From Deltaproteobacteria bacterium (lineage in GTDB: Bacteria > Desulfobacterota > DSM-4660 > Desulfatiglandales > HGW-15), in the NCBI GenBank assembly GCA_019307745.1, contig JAFDJA010000005.1, positions 1 to 43,652 on the forward strand: a stretch of DNA of 43,652 nucleotides. The letters run 5' to 3'. Under the pieces are notes generated by a model that saw only the letters and a list, made by a program, of their open reading frames with translations, ran no database searches and was not told the origin of the DNA. Position 1 is the stretch's first letter; every line of letters starts with the position of its first letter. Of this stretch, positions 9,550 through 19,000 are shown in pieces. The translations under genes were made by a program, and so were the position numbers.

Positions 9550-10563
9550 TCATTGCAAGATCATGATACCTTCAGGTGGACAGGCTATGTAGACCTCCTC
9601 TCCCACACAAAATTTCATATCCTTATAAGTCTCTTTGGGTATGAGTACACCAAGCAGTACTCCCGTATCAACCTGGGCTCTGACATATTCCTGTTCATCG
9701 GCAATCTGGATGAGTCGTCCTTTTGATAAGCCTGGCGGGGGAGTGACTTTGCCGTATTTTTTAATTTTAAGTGCTGTGGGGCTTATAGATATTTTGATTC
9801 TGCCGGATTGTTCTGTCTGTACCGGGAACTTCAGTCCCGGCATAACTGTACAATATTTATTCCCATTATCATCTATCTCGATATAGCCGCCAAATATATT
9901 TTCATTAATTGCCTTGGTCTTTTTCCCGTTTTCCAGAAATATGGTCTTGTCTGATATCCTGGAGGCAAGAACCGTGTCATGAGTGGAAAATATGACAGAG
10001 ATCCCTTTTTTCTGGTTAATCTCTCTGATAATACGTTCAATAACAGTCCGATTTTCTACATCAACGCCTGACATGGGTTCATCAAGAAGGATGGCGTCAG
10101 GAGAGCAGGCAAGCGCCTGGGCTATGGCAACCCGCTGGGTCTCGCCTCCTGAAAGGTTCTGCGCTTCTGAGGTCATATATGATTCCATCCCCACAAGTCC
10201 AAGGATTTTTTTTACGGCCCGCTTCCGTTCCGGTCCAGGTATGCCGCGTGTCTTCATGGGAAACTCGACGTTCCTGAAAACTGTTGAGGTAAACATTATA
10301 GGCTGCTGCTGCACAAGGACGATTTTTTTCCGAAGTCTGAACCTGTCAGGTGAGCTAGTAAAATCTATATCTTCATTCCTGAAACGGATTTCACCGGATG
10401 TGGGTACAAGCAGAAACGCGAGTATCTCAAGCAGGGTTGTCTTGCCAGCGCCATTCGGGCCCAGCAGGCTGATGATCCTGCCTTTTTCTATCAAGAGGGA
10501 TCTCAATTCCAGGACTGTCCTGTCATTATAAGTTTTTATCAGATTTGTGATTTCGTATAACAT
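9550..10563 (-). CDS. tupC: Tungstate/molybdate ABC transporter ATP-binding protein
   Basis: 337 residues from ATG 10563 (MLYEITNLIK). An earlier in-frame ATG at 10602 lies inside the upstream permease gene and is unlikely. It contains Walker A GPNGAGKTT, signature LSGGETQRVAIAQAL, Walker B AILLDEPMSGVD and the switch His (IFSTHD). A C-terminal TOBE/Mop-like domain (about 265-335) probably binds oxyanion and regulates ATPase activity, as in ModC. It powers uptake through the TupB permease at the inner membrane. The start is 1 base beyond the permease stop, so the two are probably coupled. Confidence 0.88.
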   Translation of the reverse strand: MLYEITNLIKTYNDRTVLELRSLLIEKGRIISLLGPNGAGKTTLLEILAFLLVPTSGEIRFRNEDIDFTSSPDRFRLRKKIVLVQQQPIMFTSTVFRNVEFPMKTRGIPGPERKRAVKKILGLVGMESYMTSEAQNLSGGETQRVAIAQALACSPDAILLDEPMSGVDVENRTVIERIIREINQKKGISVIFSTHDTVLASRISDKTIFLENGKKTKAINENIFGGYIEIDDNGNKYCTVMPGLKFPVQTEQSGRIKISISPTALKIKKYGKVTPPPGLSKGRLIQIADEQEYVRAQVDTGVLLGVLIPKETYKDMKFCVGEEVYIACPPEGIMILQ

Positions 10564-10564
10564 C

Positions 10565-11260
10565 CTAATTTGTCGTCCTGCCTTGGAAATAATTAAACAC
10601 AATATTTACACTGAAGCTCACAAGAAGGAGGATAAGACCCAGGGCGATGCTCAAGACAAACTCCCCCTTGTCATACTCCAGGGCCATGGCGGTTGTCATG
10701 GTCCGGGTAAATCCTTTTGCATTTCCCCCAAGCATCATACTTATACCCACCTCTGCTATTACCCTGCCAAAGGAAAGGATGACAGCGCCCATGATTCCAA
10801 AACGTGCCTCACGCATTATCACGCAGGCGGTTTGCCAGCTGTTGGCCCCCAGGGTCAGGGCAGTTTTGCGATATCGGTCGTCAATACGACTTATTGCCGA
10901 TATTGTAAATGTGGTCACAATGGGAGCAATCAGGATAATCTGACCAATGATAATGGCCTTTTGGGTATAAAGGAGGTCCAGAGGGCCCAATATTCCCCTG
11001 CGTGAGATAAAAGAATACACAAAGAGACCAATGACAACTGTTGGAATTGAAAGCATCGTGTTCAAGACCGTAATCAGAAGTCGTTTGCCCCTGAAATGGC
11101 GCATAGAGATGGCAAGGCCTGTTGGGATACCTATAAGGCCGGCAATGAGGGTGGAAGCGATACTCACCTTAATAGAGACACCGACAATATTGAAAAGCTC
11201 AGGATTGAGGGAACAGATGAGCATGAAGGAGGATTTGAGGCTGTCAAAAAGAAGTGTCAT
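10565..11260 (-). CDS. tupB: Tungstate ABC transporter permease
   Basis: 231 residues with about five hydrophobic segments and the binding-protein-dependent permease fold, including the EAA-like loop (ALTLGANSWQTACVIMREAR, roughly 135-155) that docks on the ATPase. The length and the GRVIAEVGISMMLGGN segment fit the TupB/ModB-like family. It lies between tupA (6 bp gap) and tupC. It forms the membrane channel for tungstate; specificity cannot be proved from the permease alone and is inferred from TupA. Confidence 0.88.
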   Translation of the reverse strand: MTLLFDSLKSSFMLICSLNPELFNIVGVSIKVSIASTLIAGLIGIPTGLAISMRHFRGKRLLITVLNTMLSIPTVVIGLFVYSFISRRGILGPLDLLYTQKAIIIGQIILIAPIVTTFTISAISRIDDRYRKTALTLGANSWQTACVIMREARFGIMGAVILSFGRVIAEVGISMMLGGNAKGFTRTMTTAMALEYDKGEFVLSIALGLILLLVSFSVNIVFNYFQGRTTN

Positions 11261-11266
11261 AAGGCT

Positions 11267-12175
11267 CTATCTTTCCTGTGTTTCAGAAATTGCATCCGGA
11301 AAGAACGCCTGCTGTCCATGAATTTTGTACCCTGAAATAATGGACTGGGCTTTTGGGGAGATAAGCCATTTTGCAAACCTGTCTGCCAGCTCAAACCTTA
11401 CATGTGGATGTTTTTTCTGGCTTACAGGGATGATGCCATATGGATTAAAAAGCACCGGGTCCCCCTGACACATGATTTCCAGGTCCAGCCCCAGTTCCCT
11501 GCCGAATTTGTAGTTCAGGAATGTTCCCCGATCAGTAAGGGTGTAGGCATGCTTCTCCTCTGCAAAGGTAAGTGCTTTGCCCATGCCCTGCCCTATGGAC
11601 ATATACCATGTGCCCATACCTTCTGGGTACTTAAAGTAAAGTTTTGATTTATGTCCATTTTCTATGACTTCCGTGGTTTCAGTTTCAAGAGGAATACCAG
11701 CGTTCCTCCAGAGGTCCAGTTCCTTAATGTGGGTGCCGCTGTCATCGCCTCTGGAAACAAACATAGATCTGTTCTCCGCGATCCTCTTTAGGGCGGTGGC
11801 GGCTTCATTTGTCCCCTTGATCCCTGCGGGATCATCTTTTGGCCCGACCAGCACAAAGTCATTATACATAATCCCCAGACGATAGGCACCATATCCTTCA
11901 GCGATAAAAAGGTCTTCCCTCTTCCGTGCGTGTACAAAGATGATATCAACATTTCCGGATATGGCATCAGCAATGGCAGCACCTGTACCCTTAGCAAATA
12001 CCTTGACCCTAATGCCTGCCTCTTTTTCGAATTCCGGCAGGAGTATATCGAGCAATCCGGAGTTTTCAGTGCTGGTTGTGGTGGCCATCTTGATAGATTC
12101 ATCTGCACGGATCATTGAGGATGCAAACAGCATGAAGCCAACTGTTAATATCCCTATAATTTGGCGTTTTATCAA
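11267..12175 (-). CDS. tupA: Tungstate-binding periplasmic protein
   Basis: 302 residues. The start is TTG 12175, chosen because AGGAGGG sits 5 bases upstream. An N-terminal signal peptide (about 1-24) is followed by MATTTSTENSGLL; the TTTS motif is typical of TupA oxyanion-binding proteins. Later conserved segments are GTGAAIADA, DIIFVHARK, NDFVLVGP and FVSRGDDSGTH. It captures tungstate in the periplasm and delivers it to TupB/TupC. Tungsten would supply tungsto-enzymes such as formate dehydrogenase or aldehyde oxidoreductase, in line with fdhD further along. Molybdate is a possible alternative ligand. Confidence 0.88.
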   Translation of the reverse strand: MIKRQIIGILTVGFMLFASSMIRADESIKMATTTSTENSGLLDILLPEFEKEAGIRVKVFAKGTGAAIADAISGNVDIIFVHARKREDLFIAEGYGAYRLGIMYNDFVLVGPKDDPAGIKGTNEAATALKRIAENRSMFVSRGDDSGTHIKELDLWRNAGIPLETETTEVIENGHKSKLYFKYPEGMGTWYMSIGQGMGKALTFAEEKHAYTLTDRGTFLNYKFGRELGLDLEIMCQGDPVLFNPYGIIPVSQKKHPHVRFELADRFAKWLISPKAQSIISGYKIHGQQAFFPDAISETQER

Positions 12176-12210
12176 ATTTACCCTCCTATTTGGTCCTGAT
12201 CCATAACTTT

Positions 12211-12230
12211 AATAACTATCTTTGGTTATT
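12211..12230. promoter_or_regulatory. Inverted repeat, candidate operator of the tup operon
   Basis: AATAAC and GTTATT form a 6-bp inverted repeat with an 8-base spacer. It lies between the predicted -10 element (12248-12253) and the tupA start, where a repressor would block transcription. The binding protein is inferred to be the HTH/PBP regulator at the end of the operon. Confidence 0.45.
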
Positions 12231-12247
12231 GCAAGAGATATCATTCT

Positions 12248-12276
12248 TTTATAATTACCGATAATCACTTTAACAA
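12248..12276 (-). promoter_or_regulatory. Promoter of the tup operon
   Basis: On the minus strand TTGTTA (12276-12271) and TATAAA (12253-12248) are separated by 17 bp, a good sigma-70 arrangement. Transcription would start near 12241, about 65 bases before the tupA start. Confidence 0.6.
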
Positions 12277-12390
12277 ACTCATGCAAACTCAATGGGATCA
12301 ATTGGTCCTCAATAAAGTCTTTGAATTGACCACCCTTGCCATATCGTAAAAGATGTTTTAGAATTCATGCGCGTTAAAGGAGGTTTAATA

Positions 12391-13158
12391 GTGAAAAGAG
12401 AAAGAAAACCCAGATACAGGTGGTATGATCATATCCTGCTTAATATTGTCCTTCCTGTATGCGTGTTGCTTCTCAGGATAATCTTCCTGACCTGCCGTCT
12501 GACAAAAATAGAGGGAAAAGAGATGGAAGAGGCAGCCCTTGAAAAGTCAGGCGGGAGGGCTATCTATCCTGTATGGCATCAGCGTGGTACATACCACACA
12601 CATATACTAAAATCCCGAAGGTTGACTGTCATGGTCAGCCAGAGCCGTGATGGAGAATATGCATCCCGTCTTTTAAATCTTCTCGGCGCGAGGACCCTTC
12701 GTGGATCATCCACTCGTGGTGGGCTTAGTGCGCTGTACCAGGCGACCAAAATGATCAAGGCGGGAATAAACAGCGGAATGGTCGTCGACGGACCTAAGGG
12801 GCCGCCCCGTGTAGCAAAGCTGGGGGCTGTGATCCTGGCTAGAAACGCCCAGGTCCCTATAATTCCTGTGGCCTGGGGTGTTGACAGGTGCTGGATACTC
12901 AATACATGGGATCGTCTTATAATACCAAAACCATTTTCCAGGACTACCTACCGTTATATGGAGCCGATCTGGGTGCCTCGTTCAGCCAAAGGAGAAGAAC
13001 TGGAAAAATACCGCAAGCTTTTTGAGGACAGGTTAAACGAGGCCACAACCTGGTGTGACATCCAGCTCGGACCTGAAAAACCATGGAGGCTACCAGGTGA
13101 AGGATTGGCGGAAATTGGCCCGGCACAAGGTATTAAGTTTGATAGTGAAATTGTCTAA
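12391..13158 (+). CDS. DUF374-family lysophospholipid acyltransferase-like protein
   Basis: 255 residues from GTG 12391. An upstream ATG at 12367 is in frame, but the strong SD AAAGGAGGT lies inside it, 6-7 bases before the GTG, so the GTG is preferred. An N-terminal hydrophobic segment (ILLNIVLPVCVLLLRIIFL) is followed by the LPLAT-like core: VWHQRG, VSQSRDGE, the ARTLRGSSTRGG stretch and VVDGPKGPPR. These match the DUF374 family, related to KdtA/LpxL-type acyltransferases of lipid A or phospholipid synthesis. The acyl acceptor is unknown. It is probably at the inner membrane. It lies divergent from the tup operon and upstream of hemC without obvious coupling. Confidence 0.82.
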   Translation: MKRERKPRYRWYDHILLNIVLPVCVLLLRIIFLTCRLTKIEGKEMEEAALEKSGGRAIYPVWHQRGTYHTHILKSRRLTVMVSQSRDGEYASRLLNLLGARTLRGSSTRGGLSALYQATKMIKAGINSGMVVDGPKGPPRVAKLGAVILARNAQVPIIPVAWGVDRCWILNTWDRLIIPKPFSRTTYRYMEPIWVPRSAKGEELEKYRKLFEDRLNEATTWCDIQLGPEKPWRLPGEGLAEIGPAQGIKFDSEIV

Positions 13159-13320
13159 TCAGCTTATCGTTTTCAATGAAGTTTTTGGCCTAAATTATAC
13201 TGTGCAGGCGATGGGTTAATGGTAGGGATAATTTTTTAACAGTAACCACTTTGACTGATATCATGTTGATTGTGATGAATGTTTAAAAGTATACACCGGT
13301 CTGACCGGGTAGGGTGTTTT

Positions 13321-14247
13321 ATGAAACTCAAGATAGGGACAAGAGGAAGCAAACTGGCACTTACACAGAGCGGGTGGATTAAAGATCAGATAGAACAACA
13401 ACATCCTGATGTCCAGGTGGAGCTTGTCAGGATTAAAACAAAAGGAGATAAGATCCTTGATTCTCCCTTGAGTAAGATCGGTGGGAAGGGTCTGTTTGTG
13501 AAGGAGATTGAAGAGGCTCTGATTAGAAGGGAGGTGGACTTGGCTGTTCACAGTATCAAAGATGTGCCAGGAGAGCTTCCGGACGGGCTCCACCTTTCGG
13601 TTTATCCGGAAAGGGAAGATCCCAGCGACGCTTTTCTCTCTCTGGAATATAGTATTTTTTCAGATCTGCCTAATGGGGCATCTGTGGGAACCGGCAGTTT
13701 GAGGCGGTCATCACAGCTCTTGAATATGCGGCCTGATCTGGATATTGTCGCGATACGGGGAAATGTGGACACTCGCATAAAGCGGATGGAATCAGGAGAG
13801 CTGCAGGGGATCATCCTTGCTGCGTCCGGGCTCAATCGTCTGGGTCTTTCCCGGAGGATAAGCCAGCTGCTTCCTGTTGAAGAGTTCATGCCCGCAATCG
13901 GGCAGGGCTCTTTAGGTCTGGAGATAAGAGAGAATGATGAGGCGGTCTATTCGCTGATCAGTTTTTTGAACCATGAGCCCACTCAGATAGCCGTTCGGGC
14001 GGAAAGGGCCTTTCTTAAAAGGCTTGAAGGGGGATGCCAGGTCCCGATTGGAGGGCATGCAGTCCTGGAAGGAGAAACAATAAGGCTCTGTGGAATGGTT
14101 GCAGAGCTTGATGGAAGCATGATTATAAGGGATGAACTCAAGGGAGAAAAGCAGTCCCCGGAGATTCTTGGAATTACCCTTGCTCAGCAACTTTTAGATG
14201 CAGGTGCAGGCGAGATCCTTGCCAGGGCATATGGGAGTAGCAGGTAG
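13321..14247 (+). CDS. hemC: Hydroxymethylbilane synthase (porphobilinogen deaminase)
   Basis: 308 residues from ATG 13321, the family's usual start (MKLKIGTRGSKLAL); a longer frame begins at 13279 but lacks conservation. It polymerises four porphobilinogen molecules to hydroxymethylbilane in tetrapyrrole synthesis. Conserved features are KTKGDKI, GKGLFVKEIEEAL, the VHSIKDVP motif, GTGSLRR, RGNVDTR and GGCQVPIGGHA. Cys239 in the last is the residue that carries the dipyrromethane cofactor. Length and order are normal for a complete enzyme. No other hem gene is in the window. Confidence 0.97.
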   Translation: MKLKIGTRGSKLALTQSGWIKDQIEQQHPDVQVELVRIKTKGDKILDSPLSKIGGKGLFVKEIEEALIRREVDLAVHSIKDVPGELPDGLHLSVYPEREDPSDAFLSLEYSIFSDLPNGASVGTGSLRRSSQLLNMRPDLDIVAIRGNVDTRIKRMESGELQGIILAASGLNRLGLSRRISQLLPVEEFMPAIGQGSLGLEIRENDEAVYSLISFLNHEPTQIAVRAERAFLKRLEGGCQVPIGGHAVLEGETIRLCGMVAELDGSMIIRDELKGEKQSPEILGITLAQQLLDAGAGEILARAYGSSR

Positions 14248-14387
14248 GGCTTTATGGGAGATGTTTGTATTTTATGATGAATATAGTTTAGCTATTTCTA
14301 AGTTTCATGTTGAACTTTAAAAGAGTTTTCAGGACAGGATTAAGTGTGTGCAGGGCAGCAGGTTCTGGAAAAGGACCCGAAACATAG

Positions 14388-14762
14388 TCATGAATAGCCA
14401 CGCACAATTTTTTTGAAATAATTCATTATATCCCTTGAGTCTGCAATTACTGTATAAATAAGTACTATAAACTGCAGGCCGAAAATCACGCTCTCAACCT
14501 TAAAAAAGAGAGATGGATCTTTAATGAAAATAAGAAAAGGAACAATTATGGCGGAGATCCAGAGAAGCAGATACTGTATTAAAATTCTTTTTCTGTGATC
14601 TTGCCCTTTTATGAGAGATACTATCTTCAACAGGATAAAAATAATAAGGATATCTGAAATGCTCCACAGGATTCCCTGAAACCTTGTGACCGCCATATAT
14701 GCCTCAGTAGTAAATCCTGTACCTATCTGTAGAAACAATCTGTCTAGCAATGAACCGTTCAT
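14388..14762 (-). CDS. Unknown small membrane protein, second gene of a coupled pair
   Basis: 124 residues from ATG 14762, which overlaps the stop of the upstream gene in an ATGA (14759-14762). That overlap argues for this start over an ATG at 14819 inside the neighbour. It has three or more hydrophobic segments (about 28-50, 60-80, 88-106). Residues 33-50 (W33, D37, K46, then IVSLI) repeat the W-x3-[E/D]-x8-K-[VI]-[FV]-x-[LF] motif found three times in the upstream protein, so the two proteins are related pieces of one repeat family. I recognise no known family. They probably act together in the inner membrane. Confidence 0.65.
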   Translation of the reverse strand: MNGSLLDRLFLQIGTGFTTEAYMAVTRFQGILWSISDILIIFILLKIVSLIKGQDHRKRILIQYLLLWISAIIVPFLIFIKDPSLFFKVESVIFGLQFIVLIYTVIADSRDIMNYFKKIVRGYS

Positions 14763-15352
14763 GACTGCATCCTTTTTAGTAAAAAAAACACTTTGATCCC
14801 TATAAGGGCAACCGCCCACTCAAAAAGAATCCAGAATATACCGCATAGTTTGATATAGAAGAAGAATATGTTTTTTATATTACTGTCTCTTAATCCGGTT
14901 GCTCCGATCAAACTGTTAAGGTAGAGATGGTAAATCAGATATAATACCAGAAAAATGACAAACAATATGAATGATTCATATCGGAGGGATGTCGCCTGTG
15001 TATATTGTTTGCCTTCAATGGCCCCCTTTAGGAGCCTGAAGATTTTAAAGGAATATATTACTATTGCTCCCTCAATAACTACCCACAAGGTGCATAAAAA
15101 ATTCCATACATATCCGTTATAGTAGCGATGATGGGATAAAAAATTAAAAAATTTGAAGAAATTATTAAGGTGAAGTTCCAGTGAAAAGTTGAAAAGTGTT
15201 AGTATGATAAAAAAAGTAATCCAAATTATAAGATAATTTTTTTGATCTGTATCTCCTTTAGCAAGGAAGAGAAAAACTTTTCTCATATATACCATAATCA
15301 ACCCTTCGGCAAGAAGCCACAGGAGGCCCATTATTTTTGTAAAAATAGCCAT
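14759..15352 (-). CDS. Unknown multi-pass membrane protein with three internal repeats
   Basis: 197 residues, with five or six hydrophobic segments. Three copies of a motif stand at W12/E16/K25, W90/E94/K103 and W174/E178/K187, each W-x3-E-x8-K-[VI]-F-x-[LF]-L, with spacings of 78 and 84 residues. Each motif is a membrane helix with a buried acidic residue and a Lys at the cytoplasmic or periplasmic edge, followed in copies 1 and 2 by a second hydrophobic helix. The third copy ends at the stop codon, and a fourth copy continues in the downstream overlapping gene. No family is recognised. ATG 15352 is taken as the start; its SD is weak. Confidence 0.65.
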   Translation of the reverse strand: MAIFTKIMGLLWLLAEGLIMVYMRKVFLFLAKGDTDQKNYLIIWITFFIILTLFNFSLELHLNNFFKFFNFLSHHRYYNGYVWNFLCTLWVVIEGAIVIYSFKIFRLLKGAIEGKQYTQATSLRYESFILFVIFLVLYLIYHLYLNSLIGATGLRDSNIKNIFFFYIKLCGIFWILFEWAVALIGIKVFFLLKRMQS

Positions 15353-15560
15353 TGATAAAAGCCTTAACCTTTATAAAAAATAGAGTTTTGCATCCTGATC
15401 TTTGCAGGCGTAGTGAGAAATTCCCTGTATATATTTTCATGAATTATAAACTGTACCAGGGGAGTATAAAAAATGTAATCTGCCAAAGCATACTCGAAAA
15501 AAGACATATCACACAATATATATTTTTGAATAGCCTTTATCCAAGTTTTTTATTTTTCAC

Positions 15561-15590
15561 TTGACGTAGGTTAAAATAATAAAATATCAT
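15561..15590 (+). promoter_or_regulatory. Promoter of the first cold-shock gene
   Basis: TTGACG (15561-15566) and TATCAT (15585-15590) are 18 bp apart. The start would be near 15597, giving a leader of about 90 bases, which is usual for csp genes. Confidence 0.5.
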
Positions 15591-15592
15591 TT

Positions 15593-15629
15593 AATCACCT
15601 TTATATAAGTTGTGTATAAAAAGGTGATT
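15593..15629 (+). promoter_or_regulatory. Inverted repeat at the 5' end of the csp leader
   Basis: AATCACCTT (15593-15601) pairs with AAGGTGATT (15621-15629), with inner TATA/TATA pairing. The RNA would begin with, or just inside, this hairpin. It could stabilise the leader, act as a temperature-responsive element, or be an operator in DNA. Confidence 0.55.
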
Positions 15630-15688
15630 CGCTGGGGGTGGTATTGGAGAAAATAGATTTTTTTCAGTAAGTAAAGGAGGTGGAGATT

Positions 15689-15889
15689 TTGGAAACGGGA
15701 AAAGTTAAATGGTTTAATGAGAAGAAGGGTTTCGGTTTTATTGAACAGGAGGATGGACCTGACCTGTTTGTCCATTACTCGGCAATTGAATCTGAGGGAT
15801 TTAAGACTCTCAATGAGAATGATGAGGTGAGTTTTGAAGTGATTGAAAGTGAACGTGGACCAAAGGCTCAGGATGTCAAAAAGTTGTAA
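15689..15889 (+). CDS. CspA-family cold-shock protein
   Basis: 66 residues. TTG 15689 is chosen as start because AAAGGAGGT ends 7-8 bases upstream and it gives the normal family N-terminus ([18 protein letters not shown]). A GTG at 15680 overlaps the SD itself. It is a single-stranded nucleic-acid-binding OB fold with RNP1 (KGFGFI) and RNP2 (LFVHYSAI), acting as an RNA chaperone. It is monocistronic, with its own promoter, a leader hairpin and a terminator. A paralogue lies at 24549-24749. Confidence 0.93.
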   Translation: METGKVKWFNEKKGFGFIEQEDGPDLFVHYSAIESEGFKTLNENDEVSFEVIESERGPKAQDVKKL

Positions 15890-15910
15890 GAATGTCTAAA
15901 AACACACTGT

Positions 15911-15948
15911 AAAGGGCATTATTTTTATGAAAAATATGCCCTTTTTTT
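15911..15948 (+). terminator. Terminator of the first cold-shock gene
   Basis: AAAGGGCAT and ATGCCCTTT form a 9-bp stem with an AT-rich loop, followed by a T run at 15942-15948. Confidence 0.85.
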
Positions 15949-16037
15949 ATGGAAAATTTATTTGAAACAAGTGTCGCAGGTTTTTTATCTATGAATTTTT
16001 TCACTACACAGTATCAGGGGGTCACTCAAAAATAACT

Positions 16038-19000
16038 TCAGTGGGGCTTCCCTGTGATTTTTCCGTCCGCAATTTTAAGGACTGTTGTATCAGGGGCTAC
16101 CTGTCTGAACATCTTCACGGTCTCAGAGTGGCATGTAAAGTAAAGTACCTGGTGTTCCCTTGACAACTCAAGTATGCCTCGCGCAGTTGCCAGGGCTCTC
16201 TGCCTGTCAAAGTTGACCAGTATTTCATCCATTATAACAGGCAGAGGAATGGATGTCTTGGTGAATTCTCTGATAAATCCGAAACGGAGCGACAGGTATA
16301 GTTGTTCAGCTGTCCCGCGACTGAGTTGCGTGAGCTCTTTCCTGCTGCTGTCTTCGCAGACAACTTCAATGCGATTCTCTCCGATTGGTGCCGTAATGGA
16401 CTGATATCCGTTATCTGTCATTTGTTTAAAAAACCGGCCTGCTTCAGCCCTTACTCCAGGCTGCTGTTGATTTTCAAACTTTTTTCTTGCCATTCTGATA
16501 AGCATCTGGGTAAGCCTTACTCCTGCCCATTCCTCTGCATAGGAGGACAGTTCCTGTATTAATTCTTCCTCCTTTGTCCTGATTTCCGAAATCCGATCAT
16601 CATTAATCAGCTGGCGTATCTGCTCTTCAAGTGTCGCGTGTTCGCTTTTAAGCCGATCAAGCCTGCTTTCTACATCATTCAGGCTTTCTGATAACCTGGG
16701 TCCTTCCTCAACCAGCTCCTCTTGGGTGGAATTTTTCAATTCACTGGTTATGGCTTCAAGGGTGTCCAGGCTGTGGGCAAGCCTTTTTATACTGTCTTCA
16801 TAGTGCTCAATTTCTTTTCTCAGGCGGGATTGTTCCTCAAATATATTTCCTCGATGTCTGAAATGCTCTTCGCTATCAGCCCCCCCTGATGCTATCAACC
16901 CCTGCTGTTCCTCACGGACCTCTTCAATCTGGTTTTTCAGGCGTTTGATGTTTTCACGAACCGTCTCGATCTCCCGGAGATGAAGTTGCTGTTTTTGCTT
17001 AGCCTGCTCGGTATTTACAAGTTCGCGGATCAAGGCAGGGACTTCGCCCCGTATGTCTGCGAGTTTTATTTTCTTTTTTCTGCAGGCCTGAAGGATTTTT
17101 CCGGCTAGATCCAGGTACTTATCCCTCTGATCTTCAAGGGAAGATTTCTTTGATCTTGTCAGGATCAGATTTTGAAGCAGTTCCTTGCAGACCTGGATCA
17201 GGGAGAATGTATCAAGCACGCCATCTGGGGAAAGTACAGGGTCAAGACCTCTTTTTTTCAGTAATTTCTGCCACATACTTTGGATCTTCCCGTGCTTTTC
17301 CTGGATTAGATGCAGTTTTTCTTCAGCCTGGTCATGCTGTACAGCTGCCTGGTTGAGCTGGCTTTCAGCATCTTTCCATTGATTCAGTCTTATTACCTGT
17401 TCTGATAGCTTCTGCTCGATCTGCGTGAGAGATTCCTGCTGAAAAAGCTCTGCCAGTTGAAGAACGGATTTGGGAGCAGTCATCAGTTTCCGTGTCTGCT
17501 CCATATTCTCTTTCAGGTCAGCGATTGTTTTTTCCAAGTCGGTGATCCTTGATATAACGGGAGAGGTATCTGACCTTCTCTGCAGCTTTTTTCTTACAAG
17601 GAGAAGTGCTGTGCCTACAATAACTGATATGAGAAGGATCCCAAGGCCGGCTGTCCAGGAGGAGATGAATCCCACCAGGAAAAGCAGAACAGTGCCGCTG
17701 AAAACTGTTATAAGCAAAGCCCGGGACAGGAGGGCAGATAATCCCGCTGATACAACGTCCAACCGTTTTTTTTCTTCTCTGAGATCATTTCTGCGTTCTT
17801 CCGTATGACGAAGTTCATCTTTGAGTTGTTCCTCCTTTTCCTTAAGAAGGGACAGCTCCCTGCATGCCTTGATCTGTTGATTCAACTCCTCATGGTCTTT
17901 GATATCAGGTTCATCCAGGGCGTTGAAGCTGGCTTCTGCCTCTCTTTTTTTCGAGGCTGCCTGCTCAACTGTCTCTCTTTTGCTCTGCTTCTCCTGTTTG
18001 ATTCTGTTCAGCTCTTCTCTGAAGTTGCGGACCTCTTCGCCAGTACTGATTGAGAGATCAAAGTCCCTGACCTTTTTTTCTGACCATGATGGGCCCAGTC
18101 TATCCAGTCTTTCATTAAGGGAGTTTGTTCCCATTGAGATTTCCTGGTCCAGGGATCCAATCTCCTGTAAAATTGCATCAAAATGGTTCTGGTCCTCCTG
18201 AAGCTGTCTGATCGATATGGCATGCTCAAGAAGGCTGGAATCCGTGTTTAGTCCCAGCAGCAGGGACTCCCTTTTACTAAGCTCTTCTTCCTTATTAAAA
18301 AGCTCTTCCCGGAGGGCCTCAAGCCGGGAACTGAATCCTTCGAGTCTTGCAAGGCCGTTTGCCGGAAAAGTTTCAACAGGATCCAGGCCTTCAAGTTTTT
18401 CTTCTGCTAGGGAAAGGTTGATCCACTCAGGAAAAATGTTGACCCATTGGCTGTTTTTTCTGATGCAGGCAATCAAATGGTTTTTTTCCCCTTCACAAGT
18501 GCAGATCTCTTTTTTAAGAACAGAGAGTCGGGATTTTATGCGGTCATACTCTTCTGCCGGATATTGAAGGATTTTCTTATCATTGATAATTGAAGCAAGT
18601 TGAGAAAGGACTTTATTGATTGCCGGTTTGGTTCCGCTGGGTTTAAAGAGTTCCCCTTCTTTTTTTTCAAGAGAGGCCTTAAAAGAGGATAAGGTGTTGG
18701 GGTCGATTCCAGCACTGGCACTGAAGAGCACCTCCCTGACCTCATCCGTATTCAGGCTTTCAATGCTCTGTAATTCCGAAAGGCTGAACGCGTAAATATT
18801 TTTGAAAATGGATCTGTTAGTCATACCAGTAAGGCGGTTTAACAGGTCAGTTCCTCCGGTTGTATGTTCAGGGGTGCGGACCTCTACCTTACCGCCCTTT
18901 GTGCCTTGAAATCGTTCTACCGTGTAACTCTTCCCATCATTGGAAAGAAGCACAATGTTTCCGCCATGTCTGCCGCCTGCAAGGGGAGGATAGGGATTTT

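Larger units (their letters stand above)
15353..15688 (+). other. Intergenic region with the cold-shock gene promoter and leader
   Basis: An AT-rich divergent gap between the membrane-protein pair and the cold-shock gene. Its right part holds a predicted promoter (15561-15590), a strong inverted repeat (15593-15629) and the cold-shock 5' leader. I see no supported gene in the left part. Confidence 0.6.
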
